From assembly GCF_027580225.2 (NCBI RefSeq), contig NC_073358.2, positions 49,066,001-49,130,000 on the forward strand: a stretch of 64,000 nt of DNA. The letters are read 5' to 3'. Position numbers and translations under genes: made by a program. Positions 46,332 through 58,700 of the stretch are shown piece after piece; positions within the stretch are counted from its first letter, which is position 1, and the number at the start of each line of letters is the position of its first letter. Under the pieces are notes generated by a model. That model made no database searches, was not told the origin of the DNA, and was given only the letters and a program-made list of their open reading frames with translations. The stretch is from Misgurnus anguillicaudatus (lineage: Eukaryota; Chordata; Actinopteri; Cypriniformes; Cobitidae).

Positions 46332-46723
46332 TGTTGTGGCCAATGTAAATGTGTGTGCATGTATAGTGTTTGTGTGGGTGGGAGTGAGGTTTGCGTGAAT
46401 GATTTGTCCGTTACGTCACCTGCGCACCTGTGTGGATGTGCTAATCAGCCAGTTTAGTAATGGAATCACTTGGAAGCCAGAGTAGGAATTTAGCTGAGGA
46501 AGCCACACAGTTTTTCAACCTCAGCTGTGCGATGGTGATGGTTTTTTAGTCTGTTTGTTTGTAAACGTTAAGTCAGTCGTTTGTATATGTTTTTTACATT
46601 TACATAATAAAGAAGAGTAAATTATACAACGATGGAGGACCTCATTCATTTGCAACAGCAAGAGTTGGAAAGGGCTTCAAAATACCTGTAGTGGCATTTT
46701 TTTGTGGACAGATTGCCACTACA
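46332..46723 (+). repeat. 3' LTR of the BEL/Pao element
   Basis: Same start, end and length as the 5' LTR, with about eight single-base differences noted by eye. Confidence 0.93.
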
Positions 46724-46851
<128 letters not shown>

Positions 46852-46932
46852 CTAGATTAATCTCATACAAAATAAAAGTAATTTTTTGCATAATATATGA
46901 GTTTGTGCTGTGTGTAAATATTATGAATATTT

Positions 46933-46934
<2 letters not shown>

Positions 46935-46983
<49 letters not shown>
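46935..46983. repeat. (CA)n microsatellite
   Basis: About 24 CA units. Confidence 0.95.
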
Positions 46984-46987
<4 letters not shown>

Positions 46988-47083
46988 TTTGTTTATTTAT
47001 ATATAGTTTTTTATTTATATATATAATATAGAATTTATAAAAATATAAATAATGTATATACAAATGTAAATGTTTCTTAAACA

Positions 47084-47977
47084 TAGGCGGAAATCGCGGT
47101 GGGTCGGGGGAGGGTCAGGACCCCTTATCTGAAGGTTGTGCCCCCCTAAAATATCCTTAAAATATGTGTATTGAAAATAATTCAATGATTTATAATACTT
47201 AAAATAGTTGTGTAAGAAGTAAAACAATAAAAATGCAAACGGAGCAACAACAAAAACCGTTGTAAACATTTGGATTCCCCCCTCCCTTGCCTCACAGTGG
47301 TTTGGTCCACTGCCAGCGCCACACAGTAGGGTGGTTGAGAAGTGTACGCGTTAATCAGCTATATACCTACAAACCAACGTTTCCCACCACTTATCAGTTT
47401 ATCCACATGTGTTTTAAAACTGGTCTATTTGGACATATAAACATGAACATATTTCGTTTTATGAGAACAGAAGCAGATAAACGAACAAGAAAACTTGTTA
47501 TGCATTCATGAAGAGGTGAGGCAGAGCTGAAAGTAACAAATTACATTTACTCACGTTGCTGTAATTGGGGTTTCTTGTGTGTACTTTTACTTTTTTGAGT
47601 AGTTTTTGTTTTGTTTAAAGTATTGTAGGCTACTTCGCTACATTTTAAATCATATCCGTTACTGAGTAAAAATAAAAAAAAAAGCAAGAAGCGCCACGGA
47701 TGATTGATTGATGGGCGGGGGAACGCGCAGAAAGAGCCATGGAGAGGGACGAGACAGGCGCGGGCTAATGCAGACCCTCAATTCAATTCTTATGAAAGAA
47801 ACCCCTGGCCATTGACGCGAAGCGATTGTTTCATTCAAGCTCTTGAATTGCCGACCGGGTTGTTAGCGCTAATTTGCACGACGCGTTTTTACTACATGCG
47901 CATCCTTCGAGTTCTAGCAGCTTCTCGTCAAGTCAAAAATCTTTAGATCGTGCTCGGGAATGCGCTGTTTTTTAGAC

Positions 47978-48070
<93 letters not shown>

Positions 48071-48773
48071 AAAGACATCGGGTACACAGGTCAGGGAAGC
48101 TACAATAAACGTGTAAAGGATAAAAGTATATTTTGGCACTCATCTCATGATATGCTCATTTAAACTAGGTATATAGTTTAATAAAATAATGTATCTTACC
48201 AGCAATACATCAATTACAACCTTAGTGATTGTATTTACTAGCTGCTGACCTCATATTATTTTTGCTTCAAAAGTGGATAACTCACCTGTAAAAATCATTA
48301 AATAATTCCATAACTGTTTCTTAGTTATAAAAAAGCTTTTTATGTTATTAACTTTTTGTTATTGCACTTTAATTGTAAAGATGTTCCTACAATAAAAAAA
48401 TTTGAGTCTTTTTTGAACTATACTAGAAACCTCTCCCCGCTGTAAAAAAAGTAACTTTTTACTCTGAGTAAAATTAAAATGACTTACTTTTTACTTTTAC
48501 ATGAGTATTTTTAGACCAGTAACTTTACTTTTACTTAAGTAAAATATTATTAAAGTAACTTTACTTGAATATTTTATTACTCTTTCCACCTCTGAATTTA
48601 TGTGTATTAAAATTACATTTGTGTCCGTTCATAGAGAAAGAGAAACGTTTTCTATCTGTACACATTTCCTTGCAAGTACAATTTTGCCTGTATTATTGGT
48701 GTCCCCTTCAAAAATTGTTCTTGGAAAAATGTTTATTGTCCCCCCCAACATTTAGATGAGATTTTCGCCCCTG
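47084..48773. mobile_element. hAT-like element, about 1.7 kb, with internal (GA)n
   Basis: Ends TAGGCGGAAATC and GATTTTCGCCCCTG are inverted. Flanks CTTAAACA (47076-47083) and CTTAAATA (48774-48781) match at 7 of 8. A (GA)n tract of about 42 units is at 47983-48067. No transposase domain recognised. Confidence 0.7.
47983..48067. repeat. (GA)n microsatellite
   Basis: About 42 units, long enough to give spurious RERERE and SLSLSL frames. Confidence 0.95.
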
Positions 48774-48810
48774 CTTAAATACATACATGAATGCGCGCGT
48801 GTATTTATAT

Positions 48811-49169
48811 TAGGGCCGCATAACGACGAATCGCAACCAATCGTTTGCAGAATCAAAGTCCTTGTTTACATCATATAATTGTGTGTACTGTGTATAATAA
48901 TTATGTATATATAAAAATACACACACATGCATGTATATATTTAAGAAATATTTACATGTATATATACATGTTTATATTTATATATAATTAATATTATATA
49001 TAAATATAAATACCTTACACATAAATATATATTTTTCTTAAAGTTCTAAATAAATGTGTGTGTATTTATATATACATAATTATTATACACAGTATACACA
49101 CTTATATAATGTAAACAAAAACTTTTATTCTGCAAACGATTAGTCGCGATTAATCGTTATGCAGCCCTA
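48811..49169. mobile_element. Palindromic hAT MITE, 359 bp
   Basis: Ends TAGGGCCGCATAACGACGAA and TTAATCGTTATGCAGCCCTA are inverted, with arms extending inward (TCGTTTGCAGAATCAAAG against CTTTTATTCTGCAAACGA). Exact duplication ATTTATAT at 48803-48810 and 49170-49177. Confidence 0.88.
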
Positions 49170-49765
49170 ATTTATATATACATAATAATTACACACAGCA
49201 CAAACTCACATGTTATGCAAAAAATTACTTTTATTTTGTATGAGATTAATCTAGATTAATCTATGCTCAATAATATATATATATTTTTTTTAAAGAGGCG
49301 GTGTGAGGCTTAAAAAGGTAGTTTGTTGGCTGAGGACAACGCTGAAATTTGAAATTTACAGGACAATAATCAACACCCGTGGACCACATTTCTTAACCAA
49401 TTAAAATAAAGCATTCAACAGCAGTACAGCACCATAATATAAATAAATATAACCAATTAATGATTTGAACAGATTTGTTTTTATTGTAAATTTAGTTGCA
49501 AGTATTCTTATAAATGTAGTCGTTTTAAGTTAAACATTAATAAAAACTTATCTGCAGAATTATATTTACATCTATAAATATTAAATTATATCATTTTAAA
49601 TATAAAAATGACAAAACAAGTATTACAAAACATAAATGAACAGCATGTATATATGCATACATGCTATTCATTTATGTTTTTTTAATAACATAAATTCATT
49701 TATGTTTTCTGAACACAAAAAATTACAAAACTCATCAAATTAGTGCGAGATTAAAAATAAAACTG

Positions 49766-52700
49766 TCAGAAAAACCTCAGTCTGGTCTGTCCGTCGTTTC
49801 TGCCTGGAACTTTCTCACAAAGCAGTTTTCCTCTCTTATAGTGTGGGAACACTGGGAATAAACACACAAAGCAGTCTCAGTCTCACAGATTTTTTGGGAT
49901 AATTCTGTCATGAATCGACTCTGATGTTTGAATTAATGAATGCTAAAATGCTAAAAATGACTACCGGTATTACCATTTTAACATTTTCTATAGACAGTTT
50001 CGGCAGCAACAACATAAACAAGGCTTTTGTGGATTAACGAGTCATTTTACAGTAGTTTATTTCTAAAATCAAGGGAGATAAATGACAAGTAAATTACCTT
50101 GGTTACAGTAATAAAAACCTGGATTTCCCCCTTACTTTAAAACAGAAGCTTGTGGTTCAACATATCATATCTAACACGTATTAACTAGTACACCGAGCTA
50201 ATGTTTCTGTGTAAAATGTATGTATACAATGTTAGCTTCAGATCCTGAATAATTGTCTGGCTGCCAAACCTCTTCGCAAAGTTGTGATCCATGCTCGTCG
50301 TCTCCCCTCGTCTTTAGCAAACCAAAACATTTTATTTTCGACAAGGTATTAGTTTAGCCACTAGCCAGAACCCATAAATAAATACAGACCGGAATTTCAT
50401 TTCGATTCAGGCACGTAACCACGACAGCGCGTGTGCATCTGATGAAACTGTCTATAGGGTATGTGTGCATCTGTGTGTTTGTTTACCAGTGTGCACATCT
50501 TCAGTCCTCTGTCTCTTTCGTTCTGCTGTCTTCTGATCAGTGATGTTTTCAGGTGATCTCCAGTGAGTCTGTCTTTGCCGTCTACAGCTCACTTCACATA
50601 CGCTGTTCCTGGAGTCCAGCACCTGAGGGCCTGAGAGGACAGCAGCTTGTTTTGGCACTAGATCTGGGTTCAAATGAATGCGTCCTTCATCCTGTGTCTG
50701 CCAGACATTCAGTGAAGCTGAATCCTGGCTGAACGGACCCATCTTTAACTGTGTGTGTGAGTTTGTTGAAGCTTGAGCTCGATCTGAAAAAGAAAAAGTT
50801 AATTTGCTCAAAAATAATAATAAAATAATAATACGTTTTATTTATAGGTTCGTTTCAAGGCACTTAAAGGGCTAGTTCACCCAAAAATGAAAATTATGTC
50901 ATAATTTACTCACTCGTGGAGCGTTCATGGACTCCATTAAGTAGGAAAAAAGAATACTATGAAAGTAAATGGGGTCCACGAAAGATTTGGTTATAAACAT
51001 TTCTTAAAATATCTTCCTTTGTGTTCATCAGAACAAAGAAATTTATACAGGTTTGTAACAACATGAGGGTGAGTAAATGATGACAGAATTTTCATTTTTA
51101 GGTGAACTATCCCTTTAAGAAAATGTATACAAAGCATACAAACACATCAAACAATCAAATGATAAAAAGCTATTCTAAACAGATATGATTTTATCGGAGC
51201 TTAAAAACATGATATTTTGATATCTTTCTGTTATGAGGCGTAGAAACCAGAAGCAAATTTAACCATTTGCACAAATAGATTACATACAAAGTTAATGCGA
51301 AGACGCAAATTACAAGAATTGAGCCACTGTGTTATATGCTTCAAACGCGTCTTCCACGTAAGTTGAAAATATTCAACACAAGCAGAAAATTTGCATGACA
51401 CGAAGTAAAAATCCCGCGAGGTACGCAATGCTTCACGTTTGGTGTGTACGCAACATTACACCCACCAGTGAATTGAGAAAATTTACTGGCCAGTAAAAAT
51501 GTATCTCTATTTATTTTTAAACATATTACATTAGTGCTGCAACTAACAATTATTTTCATAATCGATTAATCAGGCGATTATTTTTCGATTAATCGACTAA
51601 TCGGATAAAATAAAAATATATACTTAACTAGATGTTTTCACATATTACAGATAAATAAGGCACTAAATTAGGGTATTCAAGTGTATAAGTGTACTTTTAA
51701 AAGTGCAAAAGCCACACACTACTACAGAGTTTTACTAATATAATATTTTTGATTTAGATATTTTAAGCCTTTAATAAAAATATTTGTGCAGCTTTGAAAT
51801 ACTAAAACATCTTTAAATGTCAAAATATCACTTAACAAAATGAATTGAGTCTTCAGGGATGTGCTGAGGATTTTAGATTAATAAACAAATATTAATCTTC
51901 AGCTTTAGACCTTGATGAATTTTAAGATTATTTGTTATTAACAAAATAAATAAGCCATTATGATATGAAAGTGAGGATATACATGCGTTGTTACAGTAAT
52001 AAAAAACTGGATTTCCCCCTTACTTTAAAACAGAAGCTAGTGGTTCATTACTATTTTTATAAAAACCCAATAACAATTAAACAAATGAAGAGTTTCGTTG
52101 CAAAACGAGATAAATCCGTTTTAAACATTTATGTTAAAACATGTTTATTATTATTTATTATTGTTATCATGTTATTTTTTTGTTTTATGGTGCTTTATTT
52201 TTTAATTTTTGAAGTTTTAAATCAAAAAATACCTACTGCATTTTAATTGATATTAATTGGAATGCACAACCAAAAAACAAGATTTCTGAAAAATAAAAAA
52301 AACGTTTTGCAACGAAACTCTTCAACTACAAACCCACTTATATTAAAGGAAATTAAACCTTTATTAACCAGCGTTTGTTAGCATTTTTGCTTCCGTGCTT
52401 TTACCAAGCTGGTCGGCTGGTCAGAAGATCGCCTGAATAAACGTGCAGCTCGTGTTGTATAAATTAAAAGTGAGCGCTGTATTAAGAAACAGCACCTGAC
52501 TTTAATTATACGCCCACAGCTTGCATTGCATGAATAAAACGTGACTGACTTTGAGAAGGCACCCGCGCTGTATGAAGAAACAGCACCTGACGCGTGTGCA
52601 TGTTGGCCGACGGTGGTGCGGGAACATGTGACGTCACAGACCAACTAATCGAAAATGATATTCGTTGACAACGAATTTCATAAACGATTTTTATCGATTG

Positions 52701-55700
52701 TATCGATTAGTTGCAGCTCTATATTACATGTATTTATATGTGTGACATCATTGTAACTGATGAGTAAATCATATTTGTGAAATTTTTCTGCATGTGTTTA
52801 GGATCTGTACAGTTTAAGCAGTTTCTCTTTAGAATATAATTTCATGTCAATGTCATTGTACAGCTGTACAACAAAATTTCTGACTCACATACATAAAAAA
52901 TTTACAATTAACAAAATTTAAACAATAATACGGAGGATGTAAACAGTGCAGATGTAAACATGTGCAGTGGACAGTACAAATGTAACCAGTTTTAAATACA
53001 AAATGTGCAGAATAATGATGCAAATGTAGCAATATGTACAGTAGTGATTTTATAAATTAAATTTACCTTTCTAACAATGACACAAGCATACCTGAAATGT
53101 GATCCTCCTGTCTACACAGAGACTGCCCAATCAGATCGCAAAACCGGCTGGGAGGCATCTTATCCTCCTGCTGCCCAGAAAGAGACTCTGTGAAGTACAC
53201 AGGCTGCTGTGAGTGACAGACATCTCTCTGAGGATGATGATGATCGAAGATGTTTGTCTGTAAGGAAGCTTTATTTTCACTCTCTGAAGCAGTCATCTTT
53301 ATATTGTGCTTAGCTGTTATGTCGCTGAAGAGCTGTGATTTAAAGCATACAACAAATGAACTGTGATTGGTCCCTTTGGTGTTTTGTGGAATATACATGA
53401 CAATAGTCAATACTCCAAACTAGCACCTTTATGACTTTGTGAGGAACTTGTGATAACATTTCTTGTAGCTCAACAAGAGAAGCTCGCAGGAGCCACTGGA
53501 GGGACGGAGCTCTCGTCAACATCAGCTGAGCTACCAGAGGATTGATACAGGGAAACTGCAGCAGGCAATGCTCAGCCTAAAAAACATTAAACGCAGACAT
53601 TTTACTACACCTTCTCGTCTTGCACTAGCCTTGTAGCCTCATGCGCTAGCTTGACCTTACGTATTATGTAATCACGTCGAAAGGTGGAGAAAGAGGACCG
53701 CTCCAACATTGTTGCATGTGAAATGATGCTACCCACTAAACACAGGACGTCGGATAGACGTGCAGATCATGTCTACATTGGGTCCGTCGGTCCATGACCA
53801 ATTCTGGACATCTATTTGACGTCCAAACTAGGTCCACTTTTTGGACGTCCAACCATGACCCTACTTGGACGTCATATTTACGGGCAACATTTGACGTTTT
53901 AACTGGGTAATTTTTTGGACGTGATTAGGACGTCATATTTACGGCAACATTTGACGTTTGAACTGAGTAATTTTTTGGACGTCATTAGGACGTCATATTT
54001 ACGGCAACATTTGACGTTTGAACTGAGTAATTTTTTGGACGTCATTAGGACGTCATATTTACGGCAACATTTGACGTTTGAACTGGGTAATTTATTGGAC
54101 GTCATATTTACGGCAACATTTGACGTTTGAACTGGGTAATTTATTGGACGTCATTAGGACGTCATATTTACGGCAACATTTGACGTTTGAACTGGGTAAT
54201 TTTTTGGACGTCATATTTACGGCAACATTTGACGTTTGAACTGGGTAATTTATTGGACGTCATATTTACGGCAACATTTGACAGTTGAACTGGGTAATTT
54301 ATTGGACGTCATCTGGATGTCATATTTACGGCGGGCAACATTTAACGTTTGAACTGGGTAATTTTTTGGTCGTCATTAGGACGTCATATTTACGGCAACA
54401 TTTGACGTTTGAACTGGGTAATTTTTTGGACGTCATATTTACGGCAACATTTGACGTTTGAACTGGGTAATTTATTGGACGTCATTAGGACGTCATATTT
54501 ACGGCAACATTTGACGTTTGAACTGGGTAATTTTTTGGACGTCATATTTACGGCAACAATGGACGTTTGAACGGGGTAATTTATTGGAGGTCATATTTTC
54601 GGCAACTTTTTTCGTTTGAACTGGGTAATTTTTTGGACGTCATATTTACGGCAACATTTGACGTTTGAACTGGGTAATTTATTGGACGTCATATTTACGG
54701 CAACATTTGACGTTTGAACTGGGTAATTTATTGGACGTCATATTTACGGCAACATTTGACGTTTGAACTGGGTAATTTATTGGATGTCATCTGGATGTCA
54801 TATTTACGGGCAACATTTAACGTTTGAACTGGGTAATTTTTTGGACGTCATTAGGACGTCATATTTACGGCAACATTTGACGTTTGAACTGGGTAATTTA
54901 TTGGACGTCATATTTACGGCAACATTTGACGTTTGAACTGGGTAATTTTTTGGACGTCATATTTACGGCAACATTTGACGTTTGAACTGGGTAATTTATT
55001 GGACGTCATCTGGATGTCATATTTACGGGCAACATTTGACGTTTGAACTGGGTCATATATTGGACGTCATATTTACGGCAACATTTGACGTTTGAACTGG
55101 GGAATTTATTGGACGTCATTAGGACGTCATATTTACGGCAACATTTGACGTTTGAACTGGGTAATTTTTTGGACGTCATATTTACGGCAACATTTGACGT
55201 TTGAACTGGGTAATTTATTGGACGTCATATTTACGGCAACATTTGACTTTGAACTGGGTAATTTATTGGACGTCATGTTTACGGCAACATTTGACGTTTG
55301 AACTGGGTAATTTATTGGACGTCATCTGGATGTCATATTTACGGGCAACATTTAACGTTTGAACTGGGTAATTTTTTGGACGTCATTAGGACGTCATATT
55401 TACGGCAACATTTGACGTTTGAACTGGGTAATTTTTTGGACGTCATATTTACGGCAACATTTGACGTTTGAACTGGGTAATTTATTGGACGTCATCTGGA
55501 TGTCATATTTACGGGCAACATTTGACGTTTGAACTGGGTCATTTATTGGACGTCATCTGGATGTCATATTTACGGGCAACATTTGACGTTTGAACTGGGT
55601 AATTCTTTGGACGTCATTTGGACGTCTATGACAGGCCTATGTCTATATTATATGATTAGGCCTATAAAAATGTGTTTATTTACAAATATCAGCATTATTG

Positions 55701-58700
55701 TACCAACATGATTAATACTTACGAAGAGTCTATATTATTTATACAGTACTGTTTTTTCTGCTTTCTTGAATTATGTCTTTGTGTCAGTTTATTGTTTAAA
55801 GGTCCCGTACTTTCTGTGTTAATGAAGCTTTGATTGTGTTTAAAGTATGCAATATAACATGTGTTCATGTTTCATGTGTAAAAAAGCGGTATTTTTCACA
55901 CAATTTACTTATCTGTATAGCGCTGTTTTCACTGTACTAAAAACGGTCTGATGTCTTCCTTGTTCTATGAAGTCTCTCCCTCAGAAATACGGATCGAGCT
56001 CTGATTGTGTAGTTTTTAGCTTAGCTGTTTGTAGCTTGCCGTTAGCTTAGTGACGTCATTAAAGCAGGAAGTAGAGGGCTGTAGTCCAAACCGGCCGTTC
56101 GCTGTTGGCTTTGAAAGGCGAATGCTGTTAAAGAAAATAAATCACCTGGCAGTGATTTTTGAGCTTTATCATTTTACAGGTATTATTTACGCTATTATAA
56201 CAACATTACACACTAACTAGGGTTTAAAAAATGGGATCAGAAAGAACGTGACCTTTAAAATGCCCTGTGGGTGTGCATTTCACATATGTAACACGTGACT
56301 TTTCAACGTGATTACGTAATATGTAAGGTCGCTCTGGCGCATTACGCAGCTAGTGCAAGATGAGAAGTTTTGGTTTAAAAGTACATATTTTATATTTTTT
56401 GGGCGAAAATGATGATCGTTTTGCTAGATAAGACCCTTATGCCTTGGTTAAGATCGTTTAGAGCCCTTTGAAGCTGCATTGAAACTGTAAACCATTAAAG
56501 TCCACTATATGGAAAAATGCATATACATTTTTTTTAAATATTGTTATAAAATAAAATTAAAAAGTAGAAATTAAACAAATTAAAAAGGTACATTTTTAAA
56601 CAATTACACTTCTCATTCTATCAAGAAATAGACATAAGTATCATTAAAATCAACATTACTACTCTCTTAATTTTTGCAGTCGTATATTTTAATTTATATT
56701 AGGAATGTTCATATTGACCGATTAATCGTTAACCAAAGGTACGAATTTATGACCGATTAATATTATCAGTTAAAAGAAAAAGAAATTGATAACACAAGAT
56801 GCGTGTCGATTTATAAATAGAGCGATTTATAGTCCGGAAAATATGGTAATTCTCTGGACTGATCGTGTGCTCTTTGCTAATTTAATGTTGTGTGAAAATT
56901 TGATAATGTGTGAATGAATCCTGGTTCTGTTGTTGATCTGTTGCTGCCGTTTGCATGTTTAATTTAAATATTTGTATTGTTTTTACCGGGTCACAGACCG
57001 TCAACTGTATTTTTACTCGGTGACAATTTAATATTGAAATCTTATCAGTTAACGATGCATGTTTGGTTAACAAGCTGCGGTTGTCTGTCGGGAAAAATAA
57101 CTGAAATGACCATCCCTAAATTTATATGAAGTTATGAGTTGGTTTTAAGGCAAACAAGTAATAATGCAACTACATAATTTTAACAAATAATCAGAAAATA
57201 ATAAAATGATAGATGTTTCCCTCACGTCTGTGGGCTGCACACTGAGCCAGTCTCTATCCAACCAGCTGAGAGCATCTCTGTCTGAACTCATCAGCGTATG
57301 CAGACAGATCTGATAGATGTATCTAGCTATTTCTTCTTCCTCACACACTAGTAACACCTGAAAGACAAAACAAGAGTAGCCTATAACATTAAAGAAAACA
57401 CAGATCTGGCCTTGGCATAACATTTACAAATGTGTGATTGACATTTGTTACCAGCTTTATTCTGTTATTAAAATCTCAAACGTGACATCAAATCTCAAAC
57501 ACACTGTACCTTGACATCAAATTTCTTAGACTTGTGTCCGAACAGCACAAATGATGAGTAAATAAAAACAAGATTTAAATAGACGCTGCTGGAAATCCTT
57601 GGAGTGGAGAAAACAAAAAAGAAGACAAATAAACATGCATTTCCCATCGCTATTTTGTCGGCAATGCACTAGAATCAATACATAATGTGACAGTCTTATT
57701 AATGGATAAACAGATGCCAAATAGATTACCCAAATAATAAAATTCATTATGCAAATATTGCTGTGACCTATACAACAAAAAATAAATTTCTCTGGCCAAA
57801 AATATGTTTTAAATATATGCTAAAAACATTTTGTAGAAAGTAAAGCTTAATTAGAAAATTGTAAAATATATTTAATTTTAACCTTCATATATTAACATTT
57901 CAAAATGTATTTCAAGGGCAAGCAAATAAATTTCTAATTTTACAATCCATATGGAAAGAAATGTATTTTTGGCCAAAATATATTTAAAATAAAAAGTTGT
58001 ATAAAGTATATTTATGAAGTTAAAAATATATTTAATTTTAACATATTCAAACCTGTTATTTTTAAAAGTTTTGTAACAAAGTTTTATAACATTTTATTTT
58101 AAAAAAACATTTCAAAATATACTGGGGAAAAATATATTTTTGTAAACATTGTCCAAATCTTCCAAGTCCATATTTCATCAAACATATTTTTGGCCATTTT
58201 TTGTAAAAAACACTATTTATAGAAGAGCATCACTTTTGTCCTGAGATAATCCAGACATAAGAGTATATTTTTTAAAAATGTTTAAAAATAAACATTTAAA
58301 AAAAATATTTTAAAATGTTTTTTGCCTTATGGGGACGTCAGAGAATTTACAGCGAACTCTATGAAGAGTAAATATTGTGTTAAACAAGTGTTTATTTATC
58401 AAATTGTATTGGGTATTGCATACATTGCATTACCCAATCTCTTCATTGGCCAAAAAAACCTACATCATTCAACCAATAAAAATGTAAAAAAATGTGTTTT
58501 AAACTGACAGTGCTCTGTGACTCTCATCACAGTGAAGGATGAGCCAGCAGCGCGTGAACTGCAGAGATAAAGCGGACAGTCTCATGACCACACGACTAGA
58601 TGCTTTTTCCATCTCCAGCTCGCTCACTTCCTGAACACACACAGGACACACGTTGTGTCAATTACTTTGCGATCGCCGGTCATGTGACTGTGTATTTGTG

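Larger units (their letters stand above)
39187..46723 (+). mobile_element. BEL/Pao LTR retrotransposon, nearly complete
   Basis: A 7.5-kb element with two 392-bp LTRs, each TG...CA, flanked by the 5-bp duplication ATATG (39182-39186 and 46724-46728), as usual for BEL/Pao. Between them are a gag-like frame and a long pol with zinc knuckles, Pao-type protease, reverse transcriptase, RNase H and integrase in that order. A purine-rich GGGGCCGG lies just before the 3' LTR. I could not identify the primer binding site. No envelope-like gene. It carries at least one frameshift and two in-frame stops, so this copy is probably not autonomous. The LTRs differ at about eight positions by eye (about 2%), suggesting a fairly recent insertion. 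Confidence 0.92.
53598..56382. mobile_element. Long-inverted-repeat element with internal minisatellite, in a shoc1 intron
   Basis: The left arm (CTTCTCGTCTTGCACTAG, GACCTTACGTATTATGTAAT, CATGTGAAATG; about 53605-53735) is repeated inverted on the right (CTAGTGCAAGATGAGAAG at about 56350-56368, ATTACGTAATATGTAAGGTC at about 56310, CATTTCACATATG). Between them are the minisatellite (53740-55625) and a nested element (55795-56259). The exact ends and target duplication are unresolved. No transposase recognised. Confidence 0.7.

Noticed and set aside
47960..48163. RERERE-rich frame
   Set aside because: Translation of a (GA)n tract inside a transposon.
53899..54130. Repetitive open frames on both strands in the GACGTC array
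   Set aside because: They are by-products of a tandem repeat whose unit happens to lack stops; no start context, splice sites or domain.
53740..55625. Possible CRISPR-like array
   Set aside because: Units are tandem without unique spacers and lie in an intron of a vertebrate gene; it is a minisatellite.
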